Shown here piece by piece: positions 26,701 through 41,700 of a stretch of DNA of 64,000 nt. This DNA is from Echinostoma caproni. Taxonomy: Eukaryota > Platyhelminthes > Trematoda > Plagiorchiida > Echinostomatidae. The position numbers and the translations under genes are program-made. Location of the stretch: assembly GCA_900618425.1 (NCBI GenBank), contig UZAN01040128.1:8782-72781 (forward strand). Reading direction: 5' to 3'. The first letter of the stretch is position 1, and each line of letters begins with the position of its first letter. The notes under the pieces are model-generated. The model saw only the letters and a program-made list of their open reading frames with translations, had not been told where the DNA came from and ran no database searches.

Positions 26701-29700
26701 AATGTTGATTTTTACTTACAACGGATCAAGTTTGGCGCAAACAATGAGTGACCTTAAACAACTACCGGAATATTTTACTTCACTTCCTTACTTACTTGTC
26801 TATTATGTTTTTGTGCACGTCATGTACTCCAGAATGATGATGAACGACTGTTTTAATTTACTTTGTACATCCTGGATTACTATTTTTCCAGTTTTACACA
26901 AATTACGCTTTCTTCATCTTCAAAGGGAGGCATATCATACCATTTTCGGTGAACAAATCAGGACTGAAACTCATTGAAAGCATTCACCACATGTAACGAA
27001 ACGGTCGGCTTACCGCAAACATAAGTTAAACTGAGATGCATTTTCCCACATAGCTTTGTGAAGTCCGGTCTCGAATCGGCCATACTTGGACTGACGGAAC
27101 ACGAAGAGCGGCCATCGCAAGCGGCCTGAAAGTGTTGCGTGACATCAACGCGCGTATTGCATGCTAAGGAAATGTAAAGCATCCAAATATACAATGACTC
27201 ACATAGGCTGAAATACTTAAACGGTGAAAACTATAGCACAAGCAGGTGCATTGCAAGTTTTCGGAAATACCATTACCCTATTTCGGTGGGTTCATCATCC
27301 ACGGAGTGAATGGATATTTGAGAAAGGATCAATAATGGATAGTTAGTTTTCCATGTATGGCTTCTAATCGGAAAATTGGTAGAATATGATAGTCCCAATA
27401 GCACGTGGATCTAAACCCTAATAAGGGTTAGAAATAAGTCATCACCAAAAGACCAAAAAACAAAACAATGACAACGATTGATTGGTCCGAGATGATCAAT
27501 TCATTCACGTATCCACTTGTCACCATTAAGTTCTTTATATTTTTTGAAGCGAAGCACACTTTATTTATTCTCTGAGTTTGAGTCACTCTGTAAACGAATA
27601 CCTGTGAAAATGACCCCATGGCGACCCCGAATGTCACAGGCCAGTCCTATGATGGGAAAGTGAAATTAAGGAGTCATGTTCCTTCATTTTGTTGACAAAC
27701 TTGGCCACCCCTCATTGCACCAAGGTTTCTGTCTCCGTCTGCCTACTTACGAATGTATACTGGTGTGACTCATGCACTCTCTCTCATTCGTTTGCTTTTT
27801 TACTCACTTGTTCACCCGTCATCCCGTCCACTCACGTCTTTTTATCAAGTCCAAGAAACTTTTCTCGACCCGGTGGACTTGAAATGTCTACGCACGAACC
27901 CGCTCCTCTCTTTACCGGACTGTAGCTGTTTGTCTGCCTCCGTGCACGTGAAACCGTGTGCATGTGTCAGCCCTGTGCATGTCTAGCACTCGCATGTGAG
28001 CTTGTGTGTGCGCTTGCGTGAGTTGGGGATCCGTGTCTCCGTGGGTTTGAGTTACGGTGAGAATTGCATTCTGTTCTCACTCTCTCTCGCTCTCACACGG
28101 CCATGAAACCGTGGATAAAGCCGTGCCTTTAGACCACTTCATTGATAGACAGGAATTTAATCTGTCCTGTCATTCGTGTGAAAGCTTTTTTGTTCCCTTG
28201 ATTGAGTGTGAGTTAAAACACGAGGATTATATAGTGACTTAAGGGGTTGTTCATTTGCCAGCCCCAACTATCAATCCCTCTCTTCCGTAGCGTTGATTCA
28301 TTTCTTTCTATCTACTGATGCCTACTACAATACACGCACAAAAATATCATTTAACCCGGGAATAGTAACAATTTCACCACTCATCTAGCATACATATGTA
28401 TGTGTAGGTTGGGCTGCGACAGGGCGATTACAAGTGATGCTCTATTTAGTCCAATCATCCCCGGAGGTTCGTTTATACGTTATTCATGACGAGGTTAGCC
28501 AGGCACTCACCATTATAGGCTCAGTTGGGAACTGACAGCTCCGTGGTTTAGTTCGATCCTAAGAGTGACGAGACAGTTACAGAGTAGATAGGTTGAACTG
28601 AAAGATGGTAACAAATGTGAGGCGTGGGGCAGGCGCTGTCAAAACGAAATTGTTTCGTTCATTAATCATAAGGTATGTCATTATGAGGTTAGGTGCGGTT
28701 CTCACTTTTATACATTTATCAATACTTCCGGCTCTGGTATTGGGATAACGCAGGTTAAAATGAGTTCAAATATTATGCCTTTTTAGAGGCTTTCTCTGGC
28801 TTTGATGATTGTCACAAATGCAGATGATCCAATCAGTCACGGTGACAGAATGCTCCATTTTGGAATTGATAGGTAGTGCGAGGAAATAGGCAAAATGGGT
28901 CCGTCCAGATAAACCACAAGGGCAAACAAGTGATTGGCTCTGCAACAGTTGAGTGACACTTGTCCCCATAATATTCCACTCAAACTGTCAAATGTTTCAT
29001 CATCCAAAGGCCTGAACACAAATGATAATCTTCTCCGGGATACCGGCGTAATTAACTCTCTGTCTGAGACAACTTGATCCGAATCAGGTAGTAATTTAGG
29101 ACAGCTCACAGCTGGATGTAATTAAATGAGAATATGAGCTATGAAGATTCGAGCACAAATGCAGAAGTTAATTTTACTGTTTCCACCAAGCATTTCAGCA
29201 TGAATGGTGATTCCATTTCTTGATTGGCATGTCACGTTAGTTATTCTTGGTCAAACCGCTAATCCATCAAGTTCGAATATTTATAATGCATTAAAGACTT
29301 TCTTATATGCGTTGAATCACAATCTGTTAAACGACAATGCTTTATATGTTCTCTGACGCTTATGTTACCTTCTCCCAACATTTGACATTACAGCTCTTTT
29401 CCAAAATTGTCATCTAAAGAGCATTACAAAATTTATTATTCTTTGTTTGATTTGACTAGCCTTACAATGTTAAACAATCTGTACCTAAAAACTGGGTTGC
29501 ACTCGTAATTGAAAGTTTGTTTTCCTGAGAGCCAAGTGATGATCTGTGTTTGAGAAGTCGGCTATTCAGCGATCAGAAAGTTATTCCTCATGAAAACCCA
29601 TGTCACATGCACCACCCCAAAGCTTTGAAAACTATGCACAAAAGTTATGTTTTTTTAGGAATCGTCAGCAGTGCATATCCACCGAGGATACGATTACTCG

Positions 29701-32700
29701 AGCTTGGATGAGTAGGGTTGTCAGTCCCACCACTGGGGCCGGTTTCAGAGTCTAGTTTCTCATAATCCGCACATGGTTTAGCGTCTATTTGTATCCACCA
29801 CTGAAGTATAGTTACTGTTAATTAGACCGAGGTCGGCCATTGAGGTGTGTGCTTTCCGTAGCCACTAGATTTGGAGCTTATGGACGCACCCTTCAAATTT
29901 ATTTAATATTTTTCCTTGACATGCCACTCTACAAGTGAGATTACCTTACAACAACCAAAAACATTGTCGCTTACTTTTTGGGTCAGATCATTACATATAT
30001 GCAACTTTCCAGATTAACTTCGGCACGAACTCATTGTGAGACGGTGAGCCATGGTCAAGTGCATGCTATTTAAAAAACACCAGACATCATTTACATTTTT
30101 CGTTCAACAACACATCACCAAAGGGGTATTTGCTCAAATTTCCCGCACGTTTTTCTTTTACATATTCGATTATACGTATTCTGTTTCAAAACAATACCTT
30201 TGAACTTTTGATTTATCATAAGGGTTCTCAACATAACATGCAAGTGAAGTTTTCAAGTATCGGTTAGAAATTGCGAATTTCGTTCGCTTATTCGCTCATT
30301 TAATTGTTCCCGCATCCATTAATATGTTTCCGCTTGTAATGGCGTTGCTGCCATTGTATACATTCGATGACTACTTCTCAAAATCTGCCGTTCACGTCTT
30401 GGTTCCATTTGTATTCTTCTCCCCATAGTTATTTTTGTTCATGATATACAACTGATGTATACTGGGACCGCTATGGTTTTCGGAAATCCATACATGTCCA
30501 TCAAAGGCGAAAAAATAGACATGTGCCAACATTCGATCAACAGTTAGTATTGTTCCATATAGTGATGGATGAAGCTCAACGGTACTCCCATTGGTTTTAT
30601 CAACTCAGACAGATATGTACCACCAGAAGATCCCATTGGTATTCGCAAAGTGTTCAGTGTGTATGTACGTTTGCTTGTACCGAATCTCATACCCACCCCG
30701 CTCCCAAAGTCTGCGCATTCACTATCCTCCCATCCATCTATTTGCGCAAGTAATGGTGCATGGTTCGTTGAGGAATAATCCGGTCACCGCCCGAGCCAGG
30801 ATCGATACAGTGAGTGGGTATGATAAGGTTTAACAATATGAGCAAACAGCATTTAGTAGCAGTAGCTTTTTGGGTTCGATAACTTGAAACCTCATCTAAA
30901 TTTTGTTACATTTAGCAACACATGAGGATGCATTATTAGCAACGCATTTCTGGGTCAATTTGAAATGAGGCTGAATTCAGAAAGAGAAAACGGCGTGCAT
31001 AGATTTGAAACATTTTTACAAAATTCCTAATTTTGACATGGGGTGGGCGCAAACAAGTTGAGAACAACAAACTAGGCAAAGGATAAAAAGCCATTCAGAT
31101 TGAATGACCTTCTATAGTGCGTAAATGCCCTTAACCCATCTCAAAGAAAGTGTATTTGGAGTAAGAACTGGTACGAAGCTTCTTTTTGCTATTCTGAAAG
31201 CGTTCTCACGAACTCAGTTTCACATAGGTCTTTCATGATCAGGAAAAAATCTAAATAAGCATCCTGGAATAGAAGGCATTGGACAACAGAATGAGCCTTA
31301 TGGGGCTACTATTGTATCAGCCGCCAGACGAGGAATTTTCCTTTAACCATTATTCGTTAACAATTGATATGAAATCAGACGCCACTCCCCTCCCCAACTC
31401 AAGGTCTTTTATTCCATCCGCCTATCAATCGAACATTCAGGGTTAATCACGACAGATTCATTCATTTATTGTGATTTATCAACAAAACGTGAGAAATCAT
31501 TCAAATCTGATTTTCTCACTCTCCGGTATACAATCGTGAAAAGTGGTGCGCAATGCAAGCAGCTTGAAACTCCAACAAGAGACTGGTTTCGGTTAATTCA
31601 GTTTGCTGTGAAAAATAGATTTGAGATTTCAAGTTCAGACGTCACAAATCAAGCTTAGGACATGGCGTAGTCATTTTAAACATGGTTGATAAAGCCGTGT
31701 GAAGAATTTATAGGCAAAATATAACCATGCACCCTTCATCCAATCACAGCTTAAGCGTTTCCACATGGTCCATCATTAAAAAATGGAGATTATACTCTCA
31801 CATTGCATATAGCAAACCTACTTGACTTTCAGATATTCTAAAAAAGGTTTAAATGACAATTTTTTCGGAGATATAATTCAAGTGTACCGTACAAACAGTT
31901 TTATCAGTCCTGCGATTATTGAACACGACCGAAGGTTGATGAGTTGCCTGTTGTTTGCGCTGAGAATGTTCACCTGAGGGTGGTAATGCGATTTTGTGCC
32001 ATTGGGAAATACAGTTGTGGAAATTCGAGCAAAAAATGATCTGTAAAGGATATATGTAGTTATCTTTCGGGTGACTAGAAAGCGATCAGTCACCAGTTTG
32101 AATGGAACTGAGTGTATTTCAGAATGCGATATCAATAATTGTTGTCTTTCTCGGAATCAGGGAACAGAAAATATCTTTAAATGCAGATGATCTCTGCCTG
32201 GTGTTTCGAATCTCCGCGATGTGTTTTAATGAATTTTCGAAGAATGATGAGTTAGAACCGTGACCATATTTTCCGACTCTAGGCATAGTAATCTGTCAGC
32301 TCAACTGTATCTCTGATGCTACTTAATTGAGTACCTTCATGGAAATGAAACAAACGCAGTTCATGATGAATGAATGAGGTTCTAACACGTTTTGCGTTTA
32401 CATGTGAGTCCACCTGCAGGTCGTATATTTGCCGTACACAAATAGATATTTTAGTGATTATGAATACCCTTTTGTTATTGAATAACTATATGTGATGTTA
32501 GTCTCCACTCGGTAGGTGAACGTGTCAGGGTCAAGTGGCTTGATGAGAACCCAATAATGCCACATATTTAGGTACATAAATGGAGTGGGACTAGATGACT
32601 GGGTTGAAACAATCAACCGTTTGCTATGAACAGATTAGTAAGATATCTTATATCAAAACCAGAGATTAAAAATGAATGTACTATGAACCGATTGATGTGG

Positions 32701-35700
32701 AATCGTGTAGCGTGGGCCAAAGTGGATTATTTGTGAGTTCTTTGGTATAAAGAGAAGCACGACAAGTGTCTGGTAGCTGGTTATTTCCTCTCATTGATGC
32801 ATAGAGTATTTACTTGACTTGACTTGTATACGCAAGCAAAAACAACAGGTCTAGTTCAGTAGCAATATCTCCCATTCATACATTAATCTCTACCCGTATT
32901 CTCGGGCTCATTCGCCCACCGCACACACATACAATGAACTGCTTACACATTCATATTATGTCCCACCCTGACTGAACGACGGCGTTTCCTGTCCAACCAG
33001 TGGAATAACAACGGATCCGAATTTCCTGCGTTAGCGGGGAGTAGCCAACAGATCAATTATTCACAACCATCAGGGGCGTTTTTTGTTTGATCTCTGTCGC
33101 CGAATTAGGAGGGACAAATTTTTGACATAGAGATCCTCGTGGCCACCGTCACGGTGTTCGAGTTCTTTGGGGGAGGGGGACACAAGCTTGCCTCAGGCAT
33201 TGCTTTAGTCCGACAGGAAGAACATAAGTGAAAAAGAATGCTCGCAGTGTGTAGTTAGGTTTATCTCCCTAGATAGCTAAATTTCACAGACCTCCGTCAA
33301 GGCTACTGGCTAAACCACAAGTGACCGAGAATCTACCCATGATAACTCCTTGATGATACGAAGGCGGAGAGTCTGTGTACATCCTCATGGGTTGGGGCTG
33401 GTTGTGTTGAATTATGGCGAACTGGGCTAGGAGTCAGTAATGGGGCACAGTCGGAAAATCTTCGTGAGTGCAAATGCGGCATTGTTATTTCTCACTGACT
33501 AACGTCAACCAAGAATTCGACAGATCACTATCTTCAACCGACCCATAGAGGTCCAAAGAACCGTGGGAGAGCAGAAGAAGGCTAGTTGGAGAGAAGAATG
33601 GGGAGCGGGTTAGAATACACTGAAAGCTGAAACTGTTACATCGAAGGAAAACATTTGTCACGCAGTTTCGGTTGAAGGTCCCGCACTCATCCGGATATGG
33701 AAAACCTCAGTGAGTCATATTACTCGACACTAAGAATTTTTAGCTTCTGCTTAGCAGTGTTTCTACTGGAATAACCACGAATTTTCACGAGAACAGAAAA
33801 ACATCGCGTCACTCATGTGGAGAATTAAGAGTTTTGATTCAAATGAGATTACGAGACATGTAGAAAAATTTATCCGATACATGTTTGTAAGGGGCAGTTA
33901 TGCACATCGTTCGTTGGATTCTTCATCCATTCTGCTTTTTGTAAGGTACTCAGTTTCAGGGAATTTAAAGCAATAGTTTTATTTGGCAATGGAAACATGA
34001 TTCACAGGTTCACACGGTCAGTAGTAAGATGGTTCTTGTGGTTAAGTGGGATCCGAGCACGAGGCAAATTACTTTATGCATAAGATGCCTGCCTGTGAGT
34101 GTCAGTCAAATAGCCGCTTTATGCAATTCGATGGACAAATATTCAGTAGACAAGTGGTCACTAATTATTAAACACGATTAGTACAAAAACAGGCAAGGAC
34201 AGACAATTTGGATTATCAAGGTGTTCAGATCAGATGCAGTATGTCCTCGGGTTATCACTAAAAGATGAGTAAATCACCTTCAGTGGTCAACCTGAAAATG
34301 GATGTGTTCAAACCGTCCAGAATTATTAATTTTTAAGAGGTTTCTTCATGGAGGAAGTCGCGGAAGACTAGTAAATCCACATGGTTAGGACTGGAGGGGT
34401 GGATGAGGAAGATAGAGTTTTATTAACACCATAACCTGGGTAATTCGAATTACCATAGCAAATTTTATGAGAAGATTGTTTACAAGCTTAAACTGTTGAA
34501 AGTGACATATTTTATAAAGTTATCGCCAGATAAGAAGTCACCTTTTGAATGAAATGTGAGGGATTTAGAGGCAAGATTAAGGTCACTGTTGACTACAGCG
34601 GGAAAACATTAGGCCCCTGACGCAAAATGGTAGCTCGAACGAGATGGCTTGGGAGGTGATTTGCGATGAAATTCAGCTTTAAATGTAATGCGTAAGATAA
34701 TAGTCTTCTTGCTTTTGAAATTTATTCGTGACGTGATCGGATTAAATGAGGCTTTGCTGAAAGTTAAAATGGAATTCACGAATTGAAATTTGTGAAGCAC
34801 CGATAAAACCCAAGTTTGCACATAAGATTCTCATTGACTCCACACACCCGCTACTCGCTGACCGAACTTCCTGTTGTTTCCATCCTCCAACTAGATCAAA
34901 ATATCTTTGTGTTTCCTCTCGAATAAACATTTATCGTAACTCCACAGTAACCTCATTAGCAAGTATTATTTTTAACAAGTAACAGATTTTCATAGATATT
35001 TTTAACGGTTTTAGGATTTAAGTCTGTTTTTTTTATTGCTATTTTTATTTTTTCCCTTGCTCAAAACGGTATACTTTTAACTGAAATGTAGGTTTTATGC
35101 TTGCAGAAGTTATTATAATACAATACAGTATTAGAATGCTTTATAAATGATCCAATATTGGTGCCTCGTGAAAGGCAGATTCCAGGAAATACTAAGTATT
35201 TCCACTTTTTGTCAGTTAAATAGAAACTGCAGATTTAACTTCTGATATATCGTAGCAAGCCAAATACTACTAATTTCAAAGAGAATAATCACAGCAATGA
35301 ATAAATGCCAAACTGAAAAATATATATGCAACCAGGAAATTTAATCCTCGTTTGATGGATGAAAGTTGACCAAGCTCGAAATGAAACGCGCAAGTTATTC
35401 ACTTCACGTTGTACTGAGACAAGATGAAGCAGTATGATCACTTGTCCAGTGGTTAACTGAGAAGCGCACTGATTTTCTACCTGTTAGTTTCCTGGTTTGA
35501 CACTCAATTGGGTCGCTAGTATCGCGGTGTGGATGAGACCCCAAGAGACAGTTGTAAAAATGTACTATTTGGCTTTCCGGTGACTCTTAGTGAACCAAAG
35601 CCCATCCTTATTAATGAAGGTAATCATCCGCTAATCCCTTTTACATTTTAAATCGTTGGGAGGTTGTGTAACACTTGATCAAAATTATTCAGAAAAAATG

Positions 35701-38700
35701 CGCAACTTATGAAATGTAAAATGCCCCTGAATGACCAATTGATTATAGCGAAGCAAAAACAAAAGAAGAAGTCACTTTTAGCGAAAAAACTCTGGTTGGT
35801 CAAACACAGTTAGAATAGATAGAAAAAAGCAAATAACGTGTCCGGGAAACACGCATACTTAGTATTCTCAGTATAATATAAAGTGAATGCAGTAATGAGT
35901 AAACTCGTTCATGACAATTTATTGAACTCGGTATTTTATCGAGTTCTGTGAAAGATTAATCGAAAAGCCGCCTAATTTGGATTTTTATCGTAAAATAATA
36001 AAAACCCTTTTTGGGTCAATTTATTGAGTTTGGTTAAAAGCAACCATGGAACAGGAATAATCAGTGCAGGGCGGGATAACTCTTTACGCGCAACACCTTG
36101 AACATGAACTGCTTGCAACTATAAAAGCAAGCACATCCAAACGAATCTTTTGAACCAATCGGTCGGGAGTCGAGTAATTATCAAAGGAACACAATGTCGG
36201 GTGATTTATAACATACGCGCAACAATTTTCTTTTAATCAGGATTGATTTAAGAGGTACTATAGAAACCCGGGGTACGGATGGTGACGGTGTTCTTGTTGG
36301 TGGTGGCGTTGATGGTGGGGTGTCAGTTGCTTTGGAATCGTCTCGGTTTGCTTTTTGTCCCGTAGGAAGTAGAAAATCGTAAGCCTACTGGGTCACTCAT
36401 TGCCAATGTCATGTTGGTCTACACTCATTCTACTTTGTGGATTAATGCGGTGGTTTAACCAACGAAAGGGAAAGGAAGTGAGAGAAGAACCTGGTAACAA
36501 CGGTGGCGGCAGTGGTGGTGGTGGTTGTGGCTTTGGCGTTGTTTTTTCCGTGGTGGCGGAGGTTGTGATATCAGTGGTCCAAATTCATCTATGCCGCTGT
36601 CACAGTGTAATCCAAAGGCGAGGATTTATGCGGACCACCCATCCACAAAATGGTTTGTTTACGCTCAAGCTTGACTGACCTCTACAAAATGCACAAATCA
36701 CAGCGTACATCAGCATTTCACGCTAACCTGACCCGTTCACACATAATCACTGAGGCTTAGCTCTCCTGGGGACCATCATAGTTAATGCAGAATCCTCGGT
36801 TATGTTTGGACAAGATGATGACCATTTTACCCGCTTTGAAGGGAATAAACAATACTGCATTACCGGTTGTTTTCAAGTCCACTGAACCTCCTCATATGTA
36901 TGCGCTTGTGCAGGTGCGTGCGTGCACGCATTCTTATATTCTTCCAGTAGAGCAAATCGATTGAACGTCACCTGCGTGACTTATTCATATCCGGTTAGAA
37001 GCAAATAAGTCCGAATAGATGGAGACCAGATAAGGAGGGGGTTTCGCACGAGCTACGGAAACACCGGAAGCATGGGACATTTAGCAGTGGTAATACTGCG
37101 ATGATGACACGTATTGTTATGATAAAAGGTGTCCTGTCAATTTGACAATCAGATGTGCTAATGGGCTTTTGTTTCCTAATTTCTCGTTCGCCCACATTAC
37201 CTCGTGGGCACGAACTGTGAGATACTCTCTCTCTCTCCCTCTCTCCCCGAATCGAAATCACAAAGTTGGTTTTGATTTTTGACCGGAGTTCATTCACAGA
37301 ACTTCGAAATCCCAAGTTCAACGGGAAGAACAGAGTATAGTAGACAACGCAAAAGAGATACCTGGGATTATTTGACGACAAACCTCGGATAACTAGAAAT
37401 AAGAAATTGTAAACATTAGGCTTGTTATACACAATACAATACAATACAATGCAGACTTGCTGGCAATCTACTTTGACCACTACCTTCCTCAGGTGACTTG
37501 AATCGTTCCTTTTCTCACGAGGATACCCTAAGACATGATCGCACTCGCACCTTCTCATGAATCTTGATTGATTTGAAACCATTTCGCTAATACAGCTACA
37601 GATATTTCACCAGTAAGCTGCATCCAATATCAACGCTGCTTTGTACCTACCGAATTAGATCAGAACAGCGGATTAATGGTATTCGATATGTTTTACCACG
37701 GAATTTTGGTTACCAGAACGTAGTCTAACTTATCCAGTTACGTTTAGGGAGTCAGATGGAAAATATTAATCTATGATTTCTAACTGTCTGTTAGTAATGA
37801 ACGGTTGGTATGAATTATGTTAAAAGGTGGTCGATTCATGTAGTCGGAAAACATAACACCACAAAAAATGAGCGCAACACAAGTTCACTTGCCGTACTTT
37901 TGGTACAGAAGCCCGAATAGATCGAGGTGCACAAGAAATGTGGAGTGACAGCACAATTTTAGAATACATGTTGAAACTGTTAAATCAGTTCATCCCATTA
38001 TTTTGCGCTAATCCCAATCGCAGTCAGTATTTATTAGAAAAATAGTACCTATTTTTTATTGGTTTATTTTAATGTCACTATTACGACAGTATCAAACAAT
38101 GCATTTCGTAGAAATTTGTTTGTGAGCAGAGTAGTTGAAGCGAACTTGATGAAACTCATTATACAATCGAATCACATCAATAACCACCTGCACGTAACAA
38201 GTAGTAAGTTTTCCACCCAAATCATAACTCTGAAGGGCAATGTAAACCTGAGCGAGATAAGATGCCCGCAATAGGCTTATGAAAATGAATTGTACTTTAC
38301 CGTGCTTAGAAAAAATGAAAAACCTCTCGGAGATCCGGTGGGTAGTAAGCTTCTGTACTCCTCGTTGGGGTCCGGGGTTCGATCCGCAGTTTACTCAATG
38401 AGTTTGTATTGCTGAATAATGGTAACGAGGCCAGACGAAGTGTACATTACTCCCTAACTTCGCAATTCACGCCTCGTTTGCCCTAAACCCGGATGAATTA
38501 CTTCATTACCATTGTTACAAATCATTTTTCTTAGCAGTTGGAGTGACATGGGATGTTAGAGCATGCAAATTAAGCTGTAATGTCAAACAATTTGATGAAT
38601 GAAAAGTACACTGTATCCGGAATTTGGCAAAAATTAGGGAAATTCTCTATAAATACATCCATCTTTCTCACAGTGTTATCTTTCACACACACTAATCATA

Positions 38701-41700
38701 GCTTTATGGGACATGATTTCATGTAAACGATACAAGCGAGGCACACTTTCGAAAATCGTTAACTGAACTAAACCGGTCCAATGTACAATCACGCTGTGTT
38801 CACTGGTTACTTTTTAGATTTTTTTTCATTAAATTAGTGATTTTATTTTCTTTCCACATGCGTTAGATCCAACAGACTAGCTTCAAAGGAAATCTGCCGT
38901 CTTGCATTGTATGTGTGTAAAAAGTTGCATTCAACGAATTAAATCGAAGTTAAAAAATGCTATATACATAAATGATCCCTTTGTACACCAACTGAACTGG
39001 GCAATTCAACAACAAAAAACGGAAGAGATGAGCGGACAATGTACGCAGATACTCCGAGGAAAATGTTTCGGCGATACGAATAACGAGGATTATTGCAACA
39101 CGCTATTATTTTACTCATCGGAAGATAATCCTGTCGGTAGTCTGGCATAGAACTATTCCGATGACAGTTGACTNCTGAGTATCCCCGCAGTGAGATACAG
39201 AACTTTTTAATCTCTTTGAAGGAGTACGGAAAGTCCTCCTAGATCCACACTCTGCAGCAGTTGCTGAATTTAAATAGAGGCTCAGTAATCAAGGTAAATT
39301 GATGTTTTGTGCTAGACCGAATGAGTTATCATGCACTTGGAGAAAAAAGCCGTTTCTGCAGCATTAGACAATTTTTGCGTTGATTGCTCTTNNNNNNNNN
39401 NNNNNNNNNNNNNNNNNNNNNNNNNNNNNNNNNNNNNNNNNNNNNNNNNNNNNNNNNNNNNNNNNNNNNNNNNNNNNNNNNNNNNNNNNNNNNNNNNNNN
39501 NNNNNNNNNNNNNNNNNNNNNNNNNNNNNNNNNNNNNNNNNNNNNNNNNNNNNNNNNNNNNNNNNNNNNNNNNNNNNNNNNNNNNNNNNNNNNNNNNNNN
39601 NNNNNNNNNNNNNNNNNNNNNNNNNNNNNNNNNNNNNNNNNNNNNNNNNNNNNNNNNNNNNNNNNNNNNNNNNNNNNNNNNNNNNNNNNNNNNNNNNNNN
39701 NNNNNNNNNNNNNNNNNNNNNNNNNNNNNNNNNNNNNNNNNNNNNNNNNNNNNNNNNNNNNNNNNNNNNNNNNNNNNNNNNNNNNNNNNNNNNNNNNNNN
39801 NNNNNNNNNNNNNNNNNNNNNNNNNNNNNNNNNNNNNNNNNNNNNNNNNNNNNNNNNNNNNNNNNNNNNNNNNNNNNNNNNNNNNNNNNNNNNNNNNNNN
39901 NNNNNNNNNNNNNNNNNNNNNNNNNNNNNNNNNNNNNNNNNNNNNNNNNNNNNNNNNNNNNNNNNNNNNNNNNNNNNNNNNNNNNNNNNNNNNNNNNNNN
40001 NNNNNNNNNNNNNNNNNNNNNNNNNNNNNNNNNNNNNNNNNNNNNNNNNNNNNNNNNNNNNNNNNNNNNNNNNNNNNNNNNNNNNNNNNNNNTACAGTTC
40101 AAACAGAACCATTTTTGTTTAGTATCAATGAAACCCGTAAAGTTAAGTAAGAAGGAAAAACTAGATTAATGTTTATTTTCCGTAGCTCTTTGCCGTTCAG
40201 CTCCTAGATACATAAACATGATTGCCTAATTAAGTCAATTCGTCGATGTATTGTGACCCGGGGTGAATACATCACCTTACAAGTTGATTAAAATTTGACA
40301 TTTTAACTATAAACTAATATGCAAGTTCCGTTCAGGGCAAATACTGTTCACTTTTTAAAATATTCATGTAATTCACCGGGATGGATTCTTGTCCTGAGTT
40401 GAGAAAAAAAAATGTTGTCCTTGTTATCCCAATACTCCTTCCTCACATCTGTATGTTTTGACGTTGAGTCGCGGCGTGTTGTGACCCCTGGATCATGTTC
40501 ATTACCCGAAAACGGGGTCAGGTTTGGATGCACTCCAAATGACCTCCAATTTTCCGACTTAAATCAGGACGGACGATGTTGTTTTCTGCCACCGGAGTGA
40601 CTGCCTCATTGGTGTCGATTTTGTTTATACACCGCACGGTTGTACGTACATGTGCGTGTTTCTTTATGAGGACAAAACGTGGTCCAAGCTACCCGGATTC
40701 GGATCATGCACAATATGTTCACTGTTTATTACTGTTAAATAAAATCTCACTGTTTTTTAGTTCCGTTTCTTCCACATCGTTTTCTCTTTAGTTTTTTCGT
40801 TCTTTCCCGTACACTTCAAGTCGCTTTCATTGGATATGTCAGCGAGGTTGACTAAAATGGATGCCTATATATTTACATCGTCAGAAAGAAAACAACATCC
40901 CCCTGTGTTATAGCAGTTGTTTTGTTCGTGTAACGTGTTTTCTCATCGCACCATCGCACCAAGTTGGGCCTGTTGCCAAATATCTTTGCGGGACGGGTTA
41001 ATAAACGAGGAACGAGCGAGGCGACAGGGTTGTGCAGGTCCAAGTCGGAACAAAATAAGATAGTTTGAACAACGAAAGGCTTGCATCAAGTTTCATGTTA
41101 CCAGATGTCAGTGATCGTCAGTTCATTACATGTTTCAATCGTCTTCAGAGCTTCAAGAAAGATTGCAAGACATGATTTTCTTTAAATGGTAGCACTTATC
41201 TGATATGACCAATCTTTGTTGTATAATCTAATGTTTTATTTCGGACAAAATAAAGGCCAATACTTCTGAAGATACGAATTGGAATATCACTTTTATAAAG
41301 TATCTTGAACTCAGCTCGTTGCGGAGACTCACATTAATAGTCTCCGACCGTTCCACAATTACATGTGCACCTATGTGGCGACTACAATACAATTAGGAGG
41401 GTTTCTAGGGAAAGCGGCTTCTTTGTTTATGGGTTTGATGACCGCGTAGTATACTCCGATAGCCTACACTGAATCCAAATCATTCAGAAATAATATGTGA
41501 TGAGGATAAGTTGATTTTCACTGGAAATAATTGGCCAAGTCATTTTTATCACCAATCAGACTATAGGTAGTGATTTCTATCAATATCCTGAACGGTAAAC
41601 AAACAACTGTGCTTTGAATCAGTCATTTTCAGTATTGAATCGAAGGATAATAGTTGTGGTCAAGTTTTGAACTGGCTGCTGACTTCAGTTTCTTAGGGAC

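Larger units (their letters stand above)
17579..27013 (-). other. Intron 3 (9.4 kb) with an inverted Penelope pair
   Basis: Bounded by G|GTAAGC and tttaacag. Apart from the two Penelope-like copies at 24.08-25.62 kb and a C-rich splice-like tract near 19.55 kb, I see only unassigned AT-rich DNA. Confidence 0.7.
36995..37582 (-). repeat. 195-codon open frame over repeat-like sequence
   Basis: Longest unassigned frame outside the receptor gene. It crosses a pentanucleotide repeat and a CT-rich run (Arg-Glu repeat), and includes cctgaggaaggtagtgg, a form often met near the 3' ends of retroelements. There is a hydrophobic C-terminal stretch but no recognisable domain. It is more likely repeat-derived than a gene. 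Confidence 0.2.

Noticed and set aside
39312..40169. Five open frames of 256-266 codons
   Set aside because: They consist of the N gap translated as X.
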